The translations under genes and the position numbers were made by a program. Below, piece by piece: positions 37,677 to 46,388 of a stretch of DNA of 64,000 nucleotides. Below the pieces are notes generated by a model. It was not told the DNA's origin. It made no database searches and was given only the letters and a program-made list of their open reading frames with translations. Within the stretch, counting starts at the first letter, position 1, and each line of letters starts with the position of its first letter. Location of the stretch: the NCBI GenBank assembly GCA_020634395.1, contig JACKBU010000009.1, positions 62,001-126,000 on the forward strand, read 5' to 3'. Origin of the DNA: Ardenticatenaceae bacterium. Its GTDB lineage: Bacteria > Chloroflexota > Anaerolineae > Promineifilales > Promineifilaceae.

Positions 37677-39377
37677 ATGAACTATCAACCCTTTAACCAA
37701 CCGGCCCCAGAGTTGGGCAACCAGTACGACGATGACCGCGTGCTGCGCTCGTATCTGCGGCGCAGGCTGCCGGAAGAAATCCGCCGCGAAATTGAACCCG
37801 CCCTGCGCGAGCTGGGCGAGTTGTCCGGCGGCGAATTGTACCAGATGCAGTTGGCCGATTTGCCCAACGAACCCATCCTCACCCAGTGGGATCCCTGGGG
37901 CAACCGCATTGATCAGATTGAAATTACACCGCTGTGGCAGCGGGCGGAAAAGCTGGCGGCCGAATTTGGCGTGGTGGCAGCGGCGTATGAAGGATCTTAC
38001 GGCCGTTTCGACCGCCTCAACCAGTTCGCCCGCGCCTATCTTTTCCACCCCTCCACCGACGTCTACACCTGCCCCCTGGCGATGACGGACGGGGCCACCC
38101 GCACGCTGCTCAAATCGGGCAACCAGGCGCTGATCGAGCGCGCCATCCCCCATCTAACCAGCCGCGACCCGGCCCAGTTCTGGACCAGCGGCCAGTGGAT
38201 GACCGAATCGACCGGCGGCTCGGACGTGGGCCTGAGCGAGACGGTGGCGCGGCAGGAGGATGGCGAATGGCGGCTGTACGGCCGTAAATGGTTCACCAGC
38301 GCCACCACCAGCCAGATGACCCTCACCCTGGCCCGCCCGGCAGGCAACCCCGACGGCGGGCGCGGGCTGGCTCTCTTTTACGCCGAACTGCGCGACGAGC
38401 ACGGCCGTATGCACAACATCGAGGTCGCCCGCCTGAAGGACAAACTGGGCACGCGCAAAGTACCCACCGCCGAACTCTACCTGTTGGGCACGCCGGCCCT
38501 GCCGGTAATGGAGCTGGCCAACGGCGTGCGTAACATCGTGCCTATGCTGCACCTGACGCGCACCTGGAACAGCGTGACGGCCGTGTCCTTTATGCGGCGC
38601 GGGCTGGCCCTGGCTCGTGACTACGCGCAGAAGCGGGTGGCGTTTGGCGCCAATCTGGCGCAAAAACCGCTGCACATCGATACACTGGCGGCCATCCAGG
38701 CCGAGTTTGAAGCCGCGTTTATGCTCAGCTTCTTTGTAGTGGAGTTGATTGGCAAGGAGGAAAGCGGCGACCTGACGGAGGAAGAGGGCCACCTGCTGCG
38801 GCTGCTCACCTCCATCAACAAGCTGGTTACGGGCAAGCAGGCGGTAGCGGCCGCCAGCGAAGTGCTGGAGGCGTTTGGCGGCGCGGGTTATGTGGAGGAC
38901 ACCGGCCTGCCGCTGCTGCTGCGCGACAGCCAGGTGCTGCCGATTTGGGAGGGCACGACGAACGTCCTATCGTTGGATGCGCTGCGGGCCTTGGCCGGGG
39001 AAGAAGGCGAAGGGCTGCGCGCCCTGAAGAGCAAAGTGCGCGCCAGCGCCGCGCAGGCCCAGGAACCCTCGCTGGCGCAAACGGGGCAGGCGGCGATCAC
39101 GGCCGTTGACCACGCCGAACAATGGCTGCTGCAGGCGATGGGCAGTGGCCGCGCCGCCGTCGAAGCGGGCGCGCGCCGTTTTGCGCTAACCCTGGGTAGA
39201 GCGTTAGAATTAGCCCTGCTGACGGAACATGCGCAGTGGTCGCTGGCCGTAGAGAAAGACGGCCGTGCGCTGGCTGCGGCCCGCCGCTTCGCCCAAACAG
39301 GCATTGACCTGATCGGCGACACAAACCGGGACGAATCGTTGGCCCTGGCCAACGACTTGCCGCTGCCGTTGGCTTAA
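37677..39377 (+). CDS. Acyl-CoA dehydrogenase family protein, AidB-like
   Basis: At 566 residues this flavoprotein is longer than ordinary acyl-CoA dehydrogenases and matches the AidB-like subgroup. It has an N-terminal cap domain (about residues 1-155), WMTESTGGSDVG (about residue 178), KWFTSATTSQM (about residue 203), and the C-terminal IWEGTTNVLSLDALRAL motif (about residue 423) followed by a further helical tail. AGGAGGAG precedes the ATG. AidB itself is linked to alkylation resistance, but the location after acyl-CoA ligase and CoA transferase genes makes a catabolic role likelier here. Confidence 0.9.
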   Translation: MNYQPFNQPAPELGNQYDDDRVLRSYLRRRLPEEIRREIEPALRELGELSGGELYQMQLADLPNEPILTQWDPWGNRIDQIEITPLWQRAEKLAAEFGVVAAAYEGSYGRFDRLNQFARAYLFHPSTDVYTCPLAMTDGATRTLLKSGNQALIERAIPHLTSRDPAQFWTSGQWMTESTGGSDVGLSETVARQEDGEWRLYGRKWFTSATTSQMTLTLARPAGNPDGGRGLALFYAELRDEHGRMHNIEVARLKDKLGTRKVPTAELYLLGTPALPVMELANGVRNIVPMLHLTRTWNSVTAVSFMRRGLALARDYAQKRVAFGANLAQKPLHIDTLAAIQAEFEAAFMLSFFVVELIGKEESGDLTEEEGHLLRLLTSINKLVTGKQAVAAASEVLEAFGGAGYVEDTGLPLLLRDSQVLPIWEGTTNVLSLDALRALAGEEGEGLRALKSKVRASAAQAQEPSLAQTGQAAITAVDHAEQWLLQAMGSGRAAVEAGARRFALTLGRALELALLTEHAQWSLAVEKDGRALAAARRFAQTGIDLIGDTNRDESLALANDLPLPLA

Positions 39378-39394
39378 CAAGGCAGTTAGGAAAT

Positions 39395-39425
39395 GGGCGC
39401 AGACCGTAAAATCTGCGTCCGTTTT
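39395..39425 (+). terminator. Terminator after the AidB-like gene
   Basis: GGGCGCAGA (39395-39403) pairs with TCTGCGTCC (39412-39420) with one G-T pair and is followed by GTTTTC. It belongs by its words (GCAGA, CTGCG) to the group at 11540 and 61761, and it looks like a working terminator. Confidence 0.65.
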
Positions 39426-39508
39426 CTCCCTGAGGCCGGGAAACGGCCGTTTACTGGCAGCACGCGCCTTTGGCGTGTTACCCCATCAAACCACCCCAGG
39501 AGGGCACT

Positions 39509-40018
39509 GTGAAGTACCAGCGGTTCATCATCATTCTTTTCACCCTATCTCTGCTTATGACGGCGTGCCGGCGTGCCCAGACCAGCGCCAACGAGAACAA
39601 CCAACTCAACTATGCCGCCGGTTCGCTCAGTTATCCGGTTCTGCTGAACGGTGTGGGCATCCAGGTGGATCAGGCCGGGCTGCTGTCGGTGCAGGACGAT
39701 AGCAACCCGGATTATGCCCACGTCGTCCTGGCGCTTTCGGTGAGCAATCAGAGCGACTATGACGTGGTGCCGCCTACCATGACCCTGGTGGACGCCCACG
39801 GCAACCTGTACCCCGCCTGGCAGTCGGCTTTGCCCTATGAGGATCAGATCAACCGCCTGCCCTTGTCTGTGCCCAATGGACAGTCGGGCATTGGCAACCT
39901 GGTGTTTGTTGTGCCGAATTCGGCGCTGCAAGATAATTTGCGCCTGCGGTGGGATTCTGCCGCCCACCAGTCGCGTATTGATGTGTTTCTTGGTACTATC
40001 GGCGTGAGGGCTAACTGA
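39509..40018 (+). CDS. Lipoprotein with an Ig-like domain (DUF4352-like)
   Basis: This 169-residue secreted lipoprotein begins at GTG 39509 after AGGAGGGCACT. The signal YQRFIIILFTLSLLMTAC ends in a lipobox (LMTAC). The mature part looks like a single beta-sandwich: GVGIQVDQAGLLSVQDDSN, AHVVLALSVSNQSDYDV and LVDAHGNLYPAWQSA, resembling DUF4352-type accessory domains often found on Gram-positive-type surface proteins. Its function is unknown. The MazG-like gene begins one base after its stop, so both are on one transcript. Confidence 0.75.
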   Translation: MKYQRFIIILFTLSLLMTACRRAQTSANENNQLNYAAGSLSYPVLLNGVGIQVDQAGLLSVQDDSNPDYAHVVLALSVSNQSDYDVVPPTMTLVDAHGNLYPAWQSALPYEDQINRLPLSVPNGQSGIGNLVFVVPNSALQDNLRLRWDSAAHQSRIDVFLGTIGVRAN

Positions 40019-40019
40019 G

Positions 40020-40358
40020 ATGAATGAATTAACGCTGCGAGCGTGTCAACAGATTGTGGATGAGTGGGTAACGACGATTGGCGTGCGCTATTACACGGAA
40101 TTGACGAATACGGCCGTTCTCATGGAAGAGGTGGGTGAAGTGGCGCGTTTGATGGCCCGGCTGTACGGCGACCAATCCTTCAAGAAGTCGGATGAGAGCT
40201 ACGACCTGGCCGACGAGATGGCCGACGTACTTTTCGTGCTGATTTGCCTGGCCAACCAGACCGGCGTGGATCTGACGGCCGCTTTTGATAAAAACATGGC
40301 CAAGAAAACAAAACGGGATAGAGAACGCCACGCCAACAACCCCAAATTGCAATCGTAA
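40020..40358 (+). CDS. MazG-like nucleotide pyrophosphohydrolase
   Basis: This 112-residue all-helical NTP pyrophosphohydrolase of the MazG/iMazG superfamily carries the metal-binding pattern EEVGEVARLMAR near residue 36 (ExxE) and DLADEMADVLFVLICLAN near residue 62 (ExxD). It would hydrolyse nucleoside triphosphates to monophosphates, a house-cleaning role. The start codon is separated from the lipoprotein stop by one base. The MaoC-like gene follows after 18 bases with a GGAGAG ribosome-binding site. Confidence 0.9.
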   Translation: MNELTLRACQQIVDEWVTTIGVRYYTELTNTAVLMEEVGEVARLMARLYGDQSFKKSDESYDLADEMADVLFVLICLANQTGVDLTAAFDKNMAKKTKRDRERHANNPKLQS

Positions 40359-40376
40359 CTTTTCCGGAGAGCAACT

Positions 40377-41264
40377 ATGTCCATTGACCTAGAAAAAGTT
40401 TTGAACCACCAGTTCAAACCTGCGCCCAGCGTCTACGACGCCGACGACGCCATTCTGTACGCCCTCTCCATCGGCGCCGGCGCCGATCCTGTAGATCCGG
40501 CCGAACTGGCCCTGGTTTATGAGTTAAATGGGGCCGGGTTTAAGGTATTTCCGACGATGGCCGTGACGTTTCCGTTTACGCTGTTCTGGCAGATTGTGGA
40601 TGTGCCTGGCCTGAGTTTTAACCCCATGATGCTGTTGCATGGCGAGCAGTATGTGGAACTGAAACAGCCGTTACCCCCCGCCGCCGCCTTCACCAACCAG
40701 GCTCGCATCACCAACATCTATGACAAAGGCTCCGGCGCACTGGTCATCTTGGAAGTGCAAACGCTGGATGAAAGCGGCGCCGAAGTAGCTGTTAACCGCA
40801 GTTCGCTGTTTGTTCGCGGCCTGGGCGGTTTCGGCGGCGACCGTGGCCCGTCATCGGGCCAGCTTAACCAGCCACTGGATCGCGCGCCAGACGCTATCGT
40901 ACAACAAAAAACGCAGCCCAATCAGGCGCTGCTCTATCGCCTGTCATCCAAAGACCGCAACCCCCTGCACGCCGATCCCCAAATGGCCGCTTTGGGCGGC
41001 TTCGAGCGGCCGATTTTACATGGCCTGTGCACTTACGGCTTCGCCGCCCGTGCCGTCATGAAGCAGTTTGGCCGCGACGGCAAAGGCGGCTACGATGTCG
41101 CCAGGTTTAAGAATATGCAAGCCCGGTTCAGCAAACATGTCTTCCCCGGCGAAACGCTCGTCACAGAAATGTGGCAAGAAACGGATAACCGCGTGGTTTT
41201 TCAGGTAAAAGCAGCGGAACGCGATGCTGTTGTACTGAGCAATGCGGCCATCGAGCTTTGTTAA
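40377..41264 (+). CDS. MaoC-like double-hotdog dehydratase (enoyl-CoA hydratase 2-like)
   Basis: This 295-residue protein has an N-terminal hotdog (about residues 10-150, with FKVFPTMAVTFPF) and a C-terminal MaoC hotdog carrying the hydratase-2 motif SKDRNPLHADP (about residues 190-200), with catalytic Asp and His, then GGFERPILHGLCTYG. This is the layout of the hydratase-2 part of peroxisomal multifunctional enzyme type 2. It would hydrate trans-2-enoyl-CoA to (R)-3-hydroxyacyl-CoA. With the ligase and dehydrogenase upstream it gives the hydration step of the acyl-CoA route. Confidence 0.92.
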   Translation: MSIDLEKVLNHQFKPAPSVYDADDAILYALSIGAGADPVDPAELALVYELNGAGFKVFPTMAVTFPFTLFWQIVDVPGLSFNPMMLLHGEQYVELKQPLPPAAAFTNQARITNIYDKGSGALVILEVQTLDESGAEVAVNRSSLFVRGLGGFGGDRGPSSGQLNQPLDRAPDAIVQQKTQPNQALLYRLSSKDRNPLHADPQMAALGGFERPILHGLCTYGFAARAVMKQFGRDGKGGYDVARFKNMQARFSKHVFPGETLVTEMWQETDNRVVFQVKAAERDAVVLSNAAIELC

Positions 41265-41313
41265 ACTGGCGTTTTTTCACCCAACTCATGAGACGTGAAA
41301 GGAGAAACTCAGC

Positions 41314-41712
41314 ATGATCGATGCATCCGCCAGCAGCTCTCAAAAAACAATTCTGGTCGTCGAAGACAACCAGGCTCTGCGCGCTGCCTTCCAGGATATA
41401 CTGCAGGCAGCCGGTTACCGGGTGATCAGTGCCTCAGACGGCCGTGAAGCCCTGGACCTCTTTCATGGGCAAAATACAAAGGTCAATTTGCTCATCAGCG
41501 ACATCCATATGCCAGAAATGAATGGCTTCACGCTGGCGGAGCGCCTGCGCCAGACAGACCCCGAAATTAAAGTGTTGATGATGAGCGGCCAGCGGCCCGA
41601 GGAAGCTGACGACGTTCCTGCTTCCATTCCAATCGACGGCTGGCTGCAAAAACCCATTGGGCTGAGAGACTTCACGCGCAGCGTAAATGAACTTCTGCGC
41701 GGCCCGGCCTGA
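41314..41712 (+). CDS. Single-domain response regulator
   Basis: This 132-residue CheY-like receiver starts after a 10-residue polar N-terminus with ILVVEDN (acidic pair Glu17-Asp18). The phosphoacceptor Asp63 is in LLISDIHMPEMNGF, the conserved Ser/Thr position in LMMSGQ (about residue 91), and Lys113 in LQKPIG. No output domain and no cognate histidine kinase gene is nearby, so it is an orphan regulator. GGAG precedes the ATG. Confidence 0.93.
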   Translation: MIDASASSSQKTILVVEDNQALRAAFQDILQAAGYRVISASDGREALDLFHGQNTKVNLLISDIHMPEMNGFTLAERLRQTDPEIKVLMMSGQRPEEADDVPASIPIDGWLQKPIGLRDFTRSVNELLRGPA

Positions 41713-41717
41713 GACCC

Positions 41718-42398
41718 TCACTGCAGCGGCAGCGGCTCACCCAGGACCGGTGGCGGGCTGTGACGGACCACGTCCCACAAAGCCACCAACGTTGCGGCCG
41801 TTTCCCGCGTTTCGTACCAACCCGCGGCACGGTAGGTTCGCAAATCGGCGGCCACCCCAACGGCCGTTATCCCCAACTGGCGGCATGTAAATAAAGCCCT
41901 CGGCAGATGGAACGCCTGTGTCACCAACACGGCGCTCTCCACCTGGAAAATGTCTCGCGCCCGATAACAGGTATCGTAGGTGCGACGGCCGCCGTAATCG
42001 GGCTGCACATCTGCAGCCGGCACACCCTGCGCCACGGCATAGGCCACCATGGCGCTCGGCTCGTCGTATTCCAATGTCTGGTTATCGCCGGACATGAGGA
42101 TTTTGTCGACCCGGCCCGTTTTGTACAGCTGCACGGCCGTTTCCACCCGATCACGCAGTACCGGACTGAGACGGCCGTTGCCATACACCGCCGCCCCGAA
42201 AACAATCGCTGCCTGCTGCGGTGGTGCGCTGTCCACGGTGTAAATGTGCCGCCCGTAGTATGACTTAACAGCCGTGCGCCAGAAAAACGGTAAACTGGCT
42301 ACCGTCACTAAACCCAGCGCCAGCCAGGCACAGCCGCGCCAGCGGCGACGACGGCCGTGGCTGGCGACCGACACTTCCAACTGTAGTTCACTTTCCAT
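41718..42398 (-). CDS. DUF218 membrane-anchored protein (SanA/YdcF-like)
   Basis: This is a 226-residue protein. A basic N-terminus and one membrane helix (about residues 25-42) precede a DUF218 domain with [23 protein letters not shown] (core [15 protein letters not shown]), LMSGDN and [12 protein letters not shown], matching SanA/ElyC/YdcF proteins. SanA and ElyC affect envelope integrity in enterobacteria; the chemistry is unproven. It converges with the response regulator gene, with five bases between the stops, and its 5' end faces the promoter at 42480. Confidence 0.85.
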   Translation of the reverse strand: MESELQLEVSVASHGRRRRWRGCAWLALGLVTVASLPFFWRTAVKSYYGRHIYTVDSAPPQQAAIVFGAAVYGNGRLSPVLRDRVETAVQLYKTGRVDKILMSGDNQTLEYDEPSAMVAYAVAQGVPAADVQPDYGGRRTYDTCYRARDIFQVESAVLVTQAFHLPRALFTCRQLGITAVGVAADLRTYRAAGWYETRETAATLVALWDVVRHSPPPVLGEPLPLQ

Positions 42399-42479
42399 CC
42401 TGCGATCTTAACCTGACTGCCGTCCAACGGACAATCGGGCAACGGCCGTGCTTAACGTGCTGCTCATCTGTACAATATC

Positions 42480-42508
42480 TTGACAATACTCGACAAAAAG
42501 TCTACAAT
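42480..42508 (+). promoter_or_regulatory. Sigma-70-type promoter for the DICT-like gene
   Basis: TTGACA (42480-42485) and TACAAT (42503-42508) are separated by 17 bases. Transcription would start near 42515, giving a leader of about 105 bases before ATG 42620. The surrounding 150 bases are A+T-rich and hold no gene. Confidence 0.75.
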
Positions 42509-42619
42509 TCAGTTAGATTTTACTATTTTGTACAGGTTTTCCGTACGGCCGTGCTTTTTCAAGCGCATCTGGACGACGACGTACGTGATCGCCGCCCATC
42601 ACAACCAGAAAACAACGTC

Positions 42620-43198
42620 ATGGCAAATGATATTATCCAAACCTTTTACCAACGAATGATGCCCCTTTTCCAGCCACAAGCAGAAAAACTGCTGGACAAC
42701 ATCGACCCGCAAAAGCTGAACAAACTTGCCTTCCGCTACACGTTTTCTGTGGAAGCAATGACGAAAATCAGCCATATTATTGAAGATGCCGTCATCGGCA
42801 CACCGCGCAGCGCCGCTTTGCACGCCTCGTTTCAATATCTCTCCAGAATTGCGCCGCAGCAGGCGCGCTATACCAACATCGCCTCGTATGCGCAGGGTAT
42901 ATGGCTGTATTACGAAGCCGATTTGCCCGAAGCAAGCTTCAGCACGCTGCTTAAGCACCGCAACGTCTCCGGCATCGACACCCAAGGCACGCCGCTGGTA
43001 GATTACTGGCTGGTGGTGGCTTATGGCGAAGGGATACATATGTCGCTGCTGGCGCAAGAAATCCCGTCCCTGAGCGGCGCCGGGCGCTACTACGAAGGCT
43101 TTTACACCTTTCAAGCCGACACCGCCTACCAGATACTGGCCATTCTGCACCAGATTTACCCGGACAGCACGCCCGCCCCGCAACAACCGGAGTTATAA
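42620..43198 (+). CDS. DICT-like sensory domain protein
   Basis: This 192-residue protein has the pattern ISHIIEDAV (about residue 50), ALHASFQYLSRIAPQQARY (about residue 66), then IWLYYEADLP, which resembles the DICT domain found beside diguanylate cyclases and two-component proteins. It has no output domain, signal or membrane helix. The upstream in-frame codon at 42551 is less likely because a clean promoter sits at 42480 and the ATG at 42620 begins the protein-like region. Its function is unknown. It probably shares a transcript with the SRPBCC gene nine bases downstream. Confidence 0.6.
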   Translation: MANDIIQTFYQRMMPLFQPQAEKLLDNIDPQKLNKLAFRYTFSVEAMTKISHIIEDAVIGTPRSAALHASFQYLSRIAPQQARYTNIASYAQGIWLYYEADLPEASFSTLLKHRNVSGIDTQGTPLVDYWLVVAYGEGIHMSLLAQEIPSLSGAGRYYEGFYTFQADTAYQILAILHQIYPDSTPAPQQPEL

Positions 43199-43205
43199 AT
43201 TATCT

Positions 43206-43733
43206 ATGCCCACCTTTACCTATATGTTTACCGTTAACGCGCCGCTCACGGCCGTTTCCCGCTTCCACCACGACACCCAGGCCCTCAAAACCCTGACCCC
43301 GCCGCCAATCTTTGTCCAGATCCACCATGCGGATCCCCTGGCGGACGGGGCTGTGGCCGAATTTACGATGTGGTTTGGCCCCTTGCCCGTGCGTTGGACG
43401 GCCGTTCACAGCCACGTCAGCGAAACCGGCTTTACCGATACGCAGGTTAGCGGTCCGCTGCAAAGCTGGCAGCACACCCATACCTTCACGGCCGTTTCTC
43501 CCACCACCACCCGCATCCACGAGCACATCGACTACAGCCACGACGACGGCCGTCGCGGCCTGCTCAGCCGCCTGCTCTTCAATCCTGCCGGTCTCTACCT
43601 CCTGTTCACGGCCCGCCAACTCATCACGCGCTGGCATCTGGAGCTGAGCCCGGCACAGCGGCGCGGCGTACGGGGCGCGGTTGGTCTGCTGGCCGCAGCG
43701 GCTAGCCTGGCCCTCTGGAGGTACCGCCGATGA
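43206..43733 (+). CDS. SRPBCC-fold protein with C-terminal membrane segment
   Basis: This 175-residue protein has a START/SRPBCC lipid-binding fold (about residues 4-125): FTYMFTVNAPLTAVSRFH at the start, HADPLADGAVAEFTMWFG, and TTTRIHEHIDYSHDDG. The tail has RGLLSRLLFNPAGLYLLFTAR and a hydrophobic stretch (VGLLAAAASLALW). It may bind a hydrophobic ligand at the membrane. It overlaps the CrtI-like oxidoreductase gene by four bases (ATGA), which suggests the two act on the same lipid or carotenoid-like compound. Confidence 0.78.
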   Translation: MPTFTYMFTVNAPLTAVSRFHHDTQALKTLTPPPIFVQIHHADPLADGAVAEFTMWFGPLPVRWTAVHSHVSETGFTDTQVSGPLQSWQHTHTFTAVSPTTTRIHEHIDYSHDDGRRGLLSRLLFNPAGLYLLFTARQLITRWHLELSPAQRRGVRGAVGLLAAAASLALWRYRR

Positions 43734-45247
43734 GCGCCGCACCCCAAACCCTCGTTATCGGCGCCGGCCTGGGCGGGTTGACGGCCGCCGCGCTTCTTTT
43801 GCACGCCGGGCATCACGTCACCGTGCTGGAAAGCCACATCTATCCCGGCGGCAGCGCCGGCACTTTCTATCACAAAGGCTTTCGCTTTGACGCCGGGGCG
43901 ACGCTGGCCGGCGGCTTTGCGCCCGGCGGGCCACATGCCCGTCTGGCTGAAATTCTGGGCCTGGAATGGCCGATAAACCCGGTGGATCCGGCCTGGGTGG
44001 TGCATTTGCCAGACGGCCGTAACGTCACTCAGTGGGCCGACCGTGAGCAGTGGGAAGCAGAGTGGCGGGCCGCCTTTCCGCACACGGGCGACTTCTGGCA
44101 CACTCAGGAGCGGCTGGCAGACATCAGTTGGGACATCTCCAGCCGCCCCTTCCCCTGGCCCCCCGAATCCCCGCGCGACCTGTGGACCATCGCCAAAGCG
44201 CTGCGTCCGCAAACGCTGCAAGCGGTGCCCTACCTTTCGCGCACAATTGGCAGCCTGGCCGCCACGCGCGATCCTATGTTCAAAACCTTCTTGGACGGCC
44301 AACTGCTCATCGCTGCCCAGACCACGGCCGATTCCGCCCATGCTCTCTACGGCAGCGCCGCTCTGGACCTGCCCCGGCGCGGCGTCAATCACGTGACAGG
44401 CGGCATTGGGATGCTGGCGCAAACACTTGTCGATTGGATCCACGCGCACGGCGGCAAAGTCCTGTTCCGCAACTGGGTGAAACAAATCGAGGTGAAGGAG
44501 GGGCAGGCTACGGCCGTTATCACCCAGAAAGGGCAGCGCTTCAGCGGTGATTACCTTCTGGCCAACCTCACGCCCTGGGCACTGGCCGAATTGCTAGGCC
44601 CGCAGGCCCCAGCACGCCTGCGCCAGGAAGTGGCCCATCGCGAGCCTACCTGGGGTGCGTTTACCCTATACCTGGGACTGGACGCCGCCCGTCTGCCGCC
44701 GCTGACCGCCGGTCACCATCAGGTCATCCGCGACCATACGCAGCCGTTGGGTGAAGGCAACTCTGTCTTCATCTCTCTATCCGATGAGGCAGACGGCCGT
44801 CGCGGACCGGCAGGCACGCGCACCGCCACGTTATCCACGCACACGGCCGTCGCTCCCTGGTGGCAGCTGCGCAACACCAGCAGCGAATCGGCCTATCTCG
44901 CCCGCCGTGAAAAGTACAGCGCCAAGGTGCTAGAAACCGCCGAGCAAGCCATTCCCGGCCTGGCTCAGGCGGCGATGTTGTCGCTGGCGGGCACGCCGGT
45001 AACGTTTGCCTTCTACACCCGACGGCCGTTAGGCATGGTCGGCGGCTTTCCGCAAACATCACTTTTCCAGGCGCGGGGACCGGGCACGGGCATTCGCAAT
45101 TTGTGGCTGGTGGGGGATTCCATTTTCCCCGGCCAATCGACAGCCGGAGTAACTTTGGGCGGCATGCGCGTGGCGGCCGCCGTCTTGCAGGCCAGCCGCT
45201 CGTCTAGACCCCTTTGGATAACTGCGCCATTTCCTGCCGGAGATTGA
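43730..45247 (+). CDS. FAD-dependent oxidoreductase, phytoene-desaturase-like
   Basis: This is a 505-residue flavoprotein of the amine oxidase/CrtI group. The dinucleotide-binding start is VIGAGLGGLTAAALLLHAGHHVTVLE (core GAGLGGLTAAALLLHAG), followed by the second motif GGSAGTFYHKGFRFDAGA. The C-terminal FAD motif is NLWLVGDSIFPGQSTAGVTLGG. Such enzymes desaturate or isomerise carotenoids or related polyenes, but no other carotenoid gene is in the window. The SRPBCC partner upstream fits a lipid substrate. Its end overlaps the convergent HD gene by 44 bases. Confidence 0.88.
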   Translation: MSAAPQTLVIGAGLGGLTAAALLLHAGHHVTVLESHIYPGGSAGTFYHKGFRFDAGATLAGGFAPGGPHARLAEILGLEWPINPVDPAWVVHLPDGRNVTQWADREQWEAEWRAAFPHTGDFWHTQERLADISWDISSRPFPWPPESPRDLWTIAKALRPQTLQAVPYLSRTIGSLAATRDPMFKTFLDGQLLIAAQTTADSAHALYGSAALDLPRRGVNHVTGGIGMLAQTLVDWIHAHGGKVLFRNWVKQIEVKEGQATAVITQKGQRFSGDYLLANLTPWALAELLGPQAPARLRQEVAHREPTWGAFTLYLGLDAARLPPLTAGHHQVIRDHTQPLGEGNSVFISLSDEADGRRGPAGTRTATLSTHTAVAPWWQLRNTSSESAYLARREKYSAKVLETAEQAIPGLAQAAMLSLAGTPVTFAFYTRRPLGMVGGFPQTSLFQARGPGTGIRNLWLVGDSIFPGQSTAGVTLGGMRVAAAVLQASRSSRPLWITAPFPAGD

Positions 45248-45842
45248 GGCGGGCGGGGGTTTCCCAGGCGGTGTGAGCGGACAAATAATAGAGCTGCGGC
45301 CGCGCCAGCAGCTGCGCCAGGACGGCCGTCCGCCCCTGACGGTATGCCTCGGTCGGAACATGGGCATATTCTCGGCGGATGGCTGCCGCGTAGACAGCAT
45401 AATCAGCCGGGGCCGCCGCCAGGATGGCCAGGTCGGCATCCAGCAGAATGTGGCCGTCGGTGTCGCCGACGGCCGTTTTGTGGGTAACGGTCAGGCCAAT
45501 CAGCCGGGCCGTCTCTTTAATCACGGCGTCGGCTGTGCCCAAATCGGCCAAGACGGCCGTGGTATAGGCGGCGCTTTGCATTTCGTTGTCCGAACGGCGC
45601 GGATCATAGACGGCATCATGGAACCAGGCAGCCAGCAGGAGCGCCCGCGGCTGGCGCGCCCGATCGAGAAACGGTTTAATGTGATTGAGGACGTCGTAGA
45701 TGTGGGTCAGCGTATGGTAAAAACGGCCGTCGGCGGCATACCGATCCTGCAGCCCAGCGGCGATTTGCGCTGCCAGGGCAGGATCGCCGGGCAGCAAGGT
45801 GGTCAGCTCATGCGGGGATGGGTCAGGCGGGCGGCCACTCAT
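45204..45842 (-). CDS. HD-domain protein, predicted metal-dependent phosphohydrolase
   Basis: This 212-residue HD-superfamily protein has FYHTLTHIYDVLNHI (about residue 42), AAWFHDAVYDPRRSDNE (about residue 71), a family pattern of stand-alone HD hydrolases, and DGHILLDADLAILAA (about residue 130). ATG 45842 is chosen because the open frame upstream (to 46094) lies inside the GNAT gene. The gene overlaps the GNAT gene by 20 bases on the same strand and the CrtI-like gene by 44 bases on the other strand. The substrate is unknown. Confidence 0.85.
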   Translation of the reverse strand: MSGRPPDPSPHELTTLLPGDPALAAQIAAGLQDRYAADGRFYHTLTHIYDVLNHIKPFLDRARQPRALLLAAWFHDAVYDPRRSDNEMQSAAYTTAVLADLGTADAVIKETARLIGLTVTHKTAVGDTDGHILLDADLAILAAAPADYAVYAAAIRREYAHVPTEAYRQGRTAVLAQLLARPQLYYLSAHTAWETPARLNLRQEMAQLSKGV

Positions 45843-46356
45843 CGCGCAGCACACCCATGAGCAGCAGATCGTCGTAGGCGCCATCGCTCCAGACGTGGTC
45901 CCGCAGCCGCCCCTCGGTAACAAACCCGCAGGCTGTATAGGCGTGGATGGCGCGTTGGTTACGGCCGTGGACTCGCAAATAAACACGGCGCATGTTCCGC
46001 AGCCGGAAGGCATAGTCCAGCAGCAGGTGAACAGCCTCACGGCCGTATCCCCGCCCCCAATACGCCTGGTCACCGATGGCAATGCCCAGTTCACAGGCTT
46101 GGGCGAGCGTGTCGAAGCTGAACAAAGCGCAAATACCGATCAAAGTGCCGTCGGCCTCGATGGCAAAATCTGCCCCATCACGGCCGCCTTCGGCCGCCTT
46201 TTTGTCAAACTCGGCCTGCAAACGCGCCAACGATTGGGGCATGGGTGGATCACCGCCGCCGGCCAGTTCAACGGCCAGGTCGTTATTAAACGCCCATAAA
46301 CGCGGTAAATCCTCGCGCTCCAAGGCGCGCAGCGTCACTTTCTCGCCTTTTAACAT
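45823..46356 (-). CDS. GNAT N-acetyltransferase (RimJ/RimL-like)
   Basis: This 177-residue acetyltransferase starts MLKGEKVTLRALEREDLPRL, as in the RimJ group. The acetyl-CoA site is near IAIGDQAYWGRGYGREAVHLLLDYAF (core GDQAYWGRGYGREAV), and AIHAYTACGFVTEGRLRD lies near the C-terminus. GAGGATTTCC precedes the ATG. It may be carried on the leftward transcript of the receptor kinase, whose stop is 32 bases upstream, and it overlaps the HD gene by 20 bases. Its target is unknown. Confidence 0.9.
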   Translation of the reverse strand: MLKGEKVTLRALEREDLPRLWAFNNDLAVELAGGGDPPMPQSLARLQAEFDKKAAEGGRDGADFAIEADGTLIGICALFSFDTLAQACELGIAIGDQAYWGRGYGREAVHLLLDYAFRLRNMRRVYLRVHGRNQRAIHAYTACGFVTEGRLRDHVWSDGAYDDLLLMGVLRDEWPPA

Positions 46357-46388
46357 GGAAATCCTCAGTCTGGATCAGAGCAGCCAGA

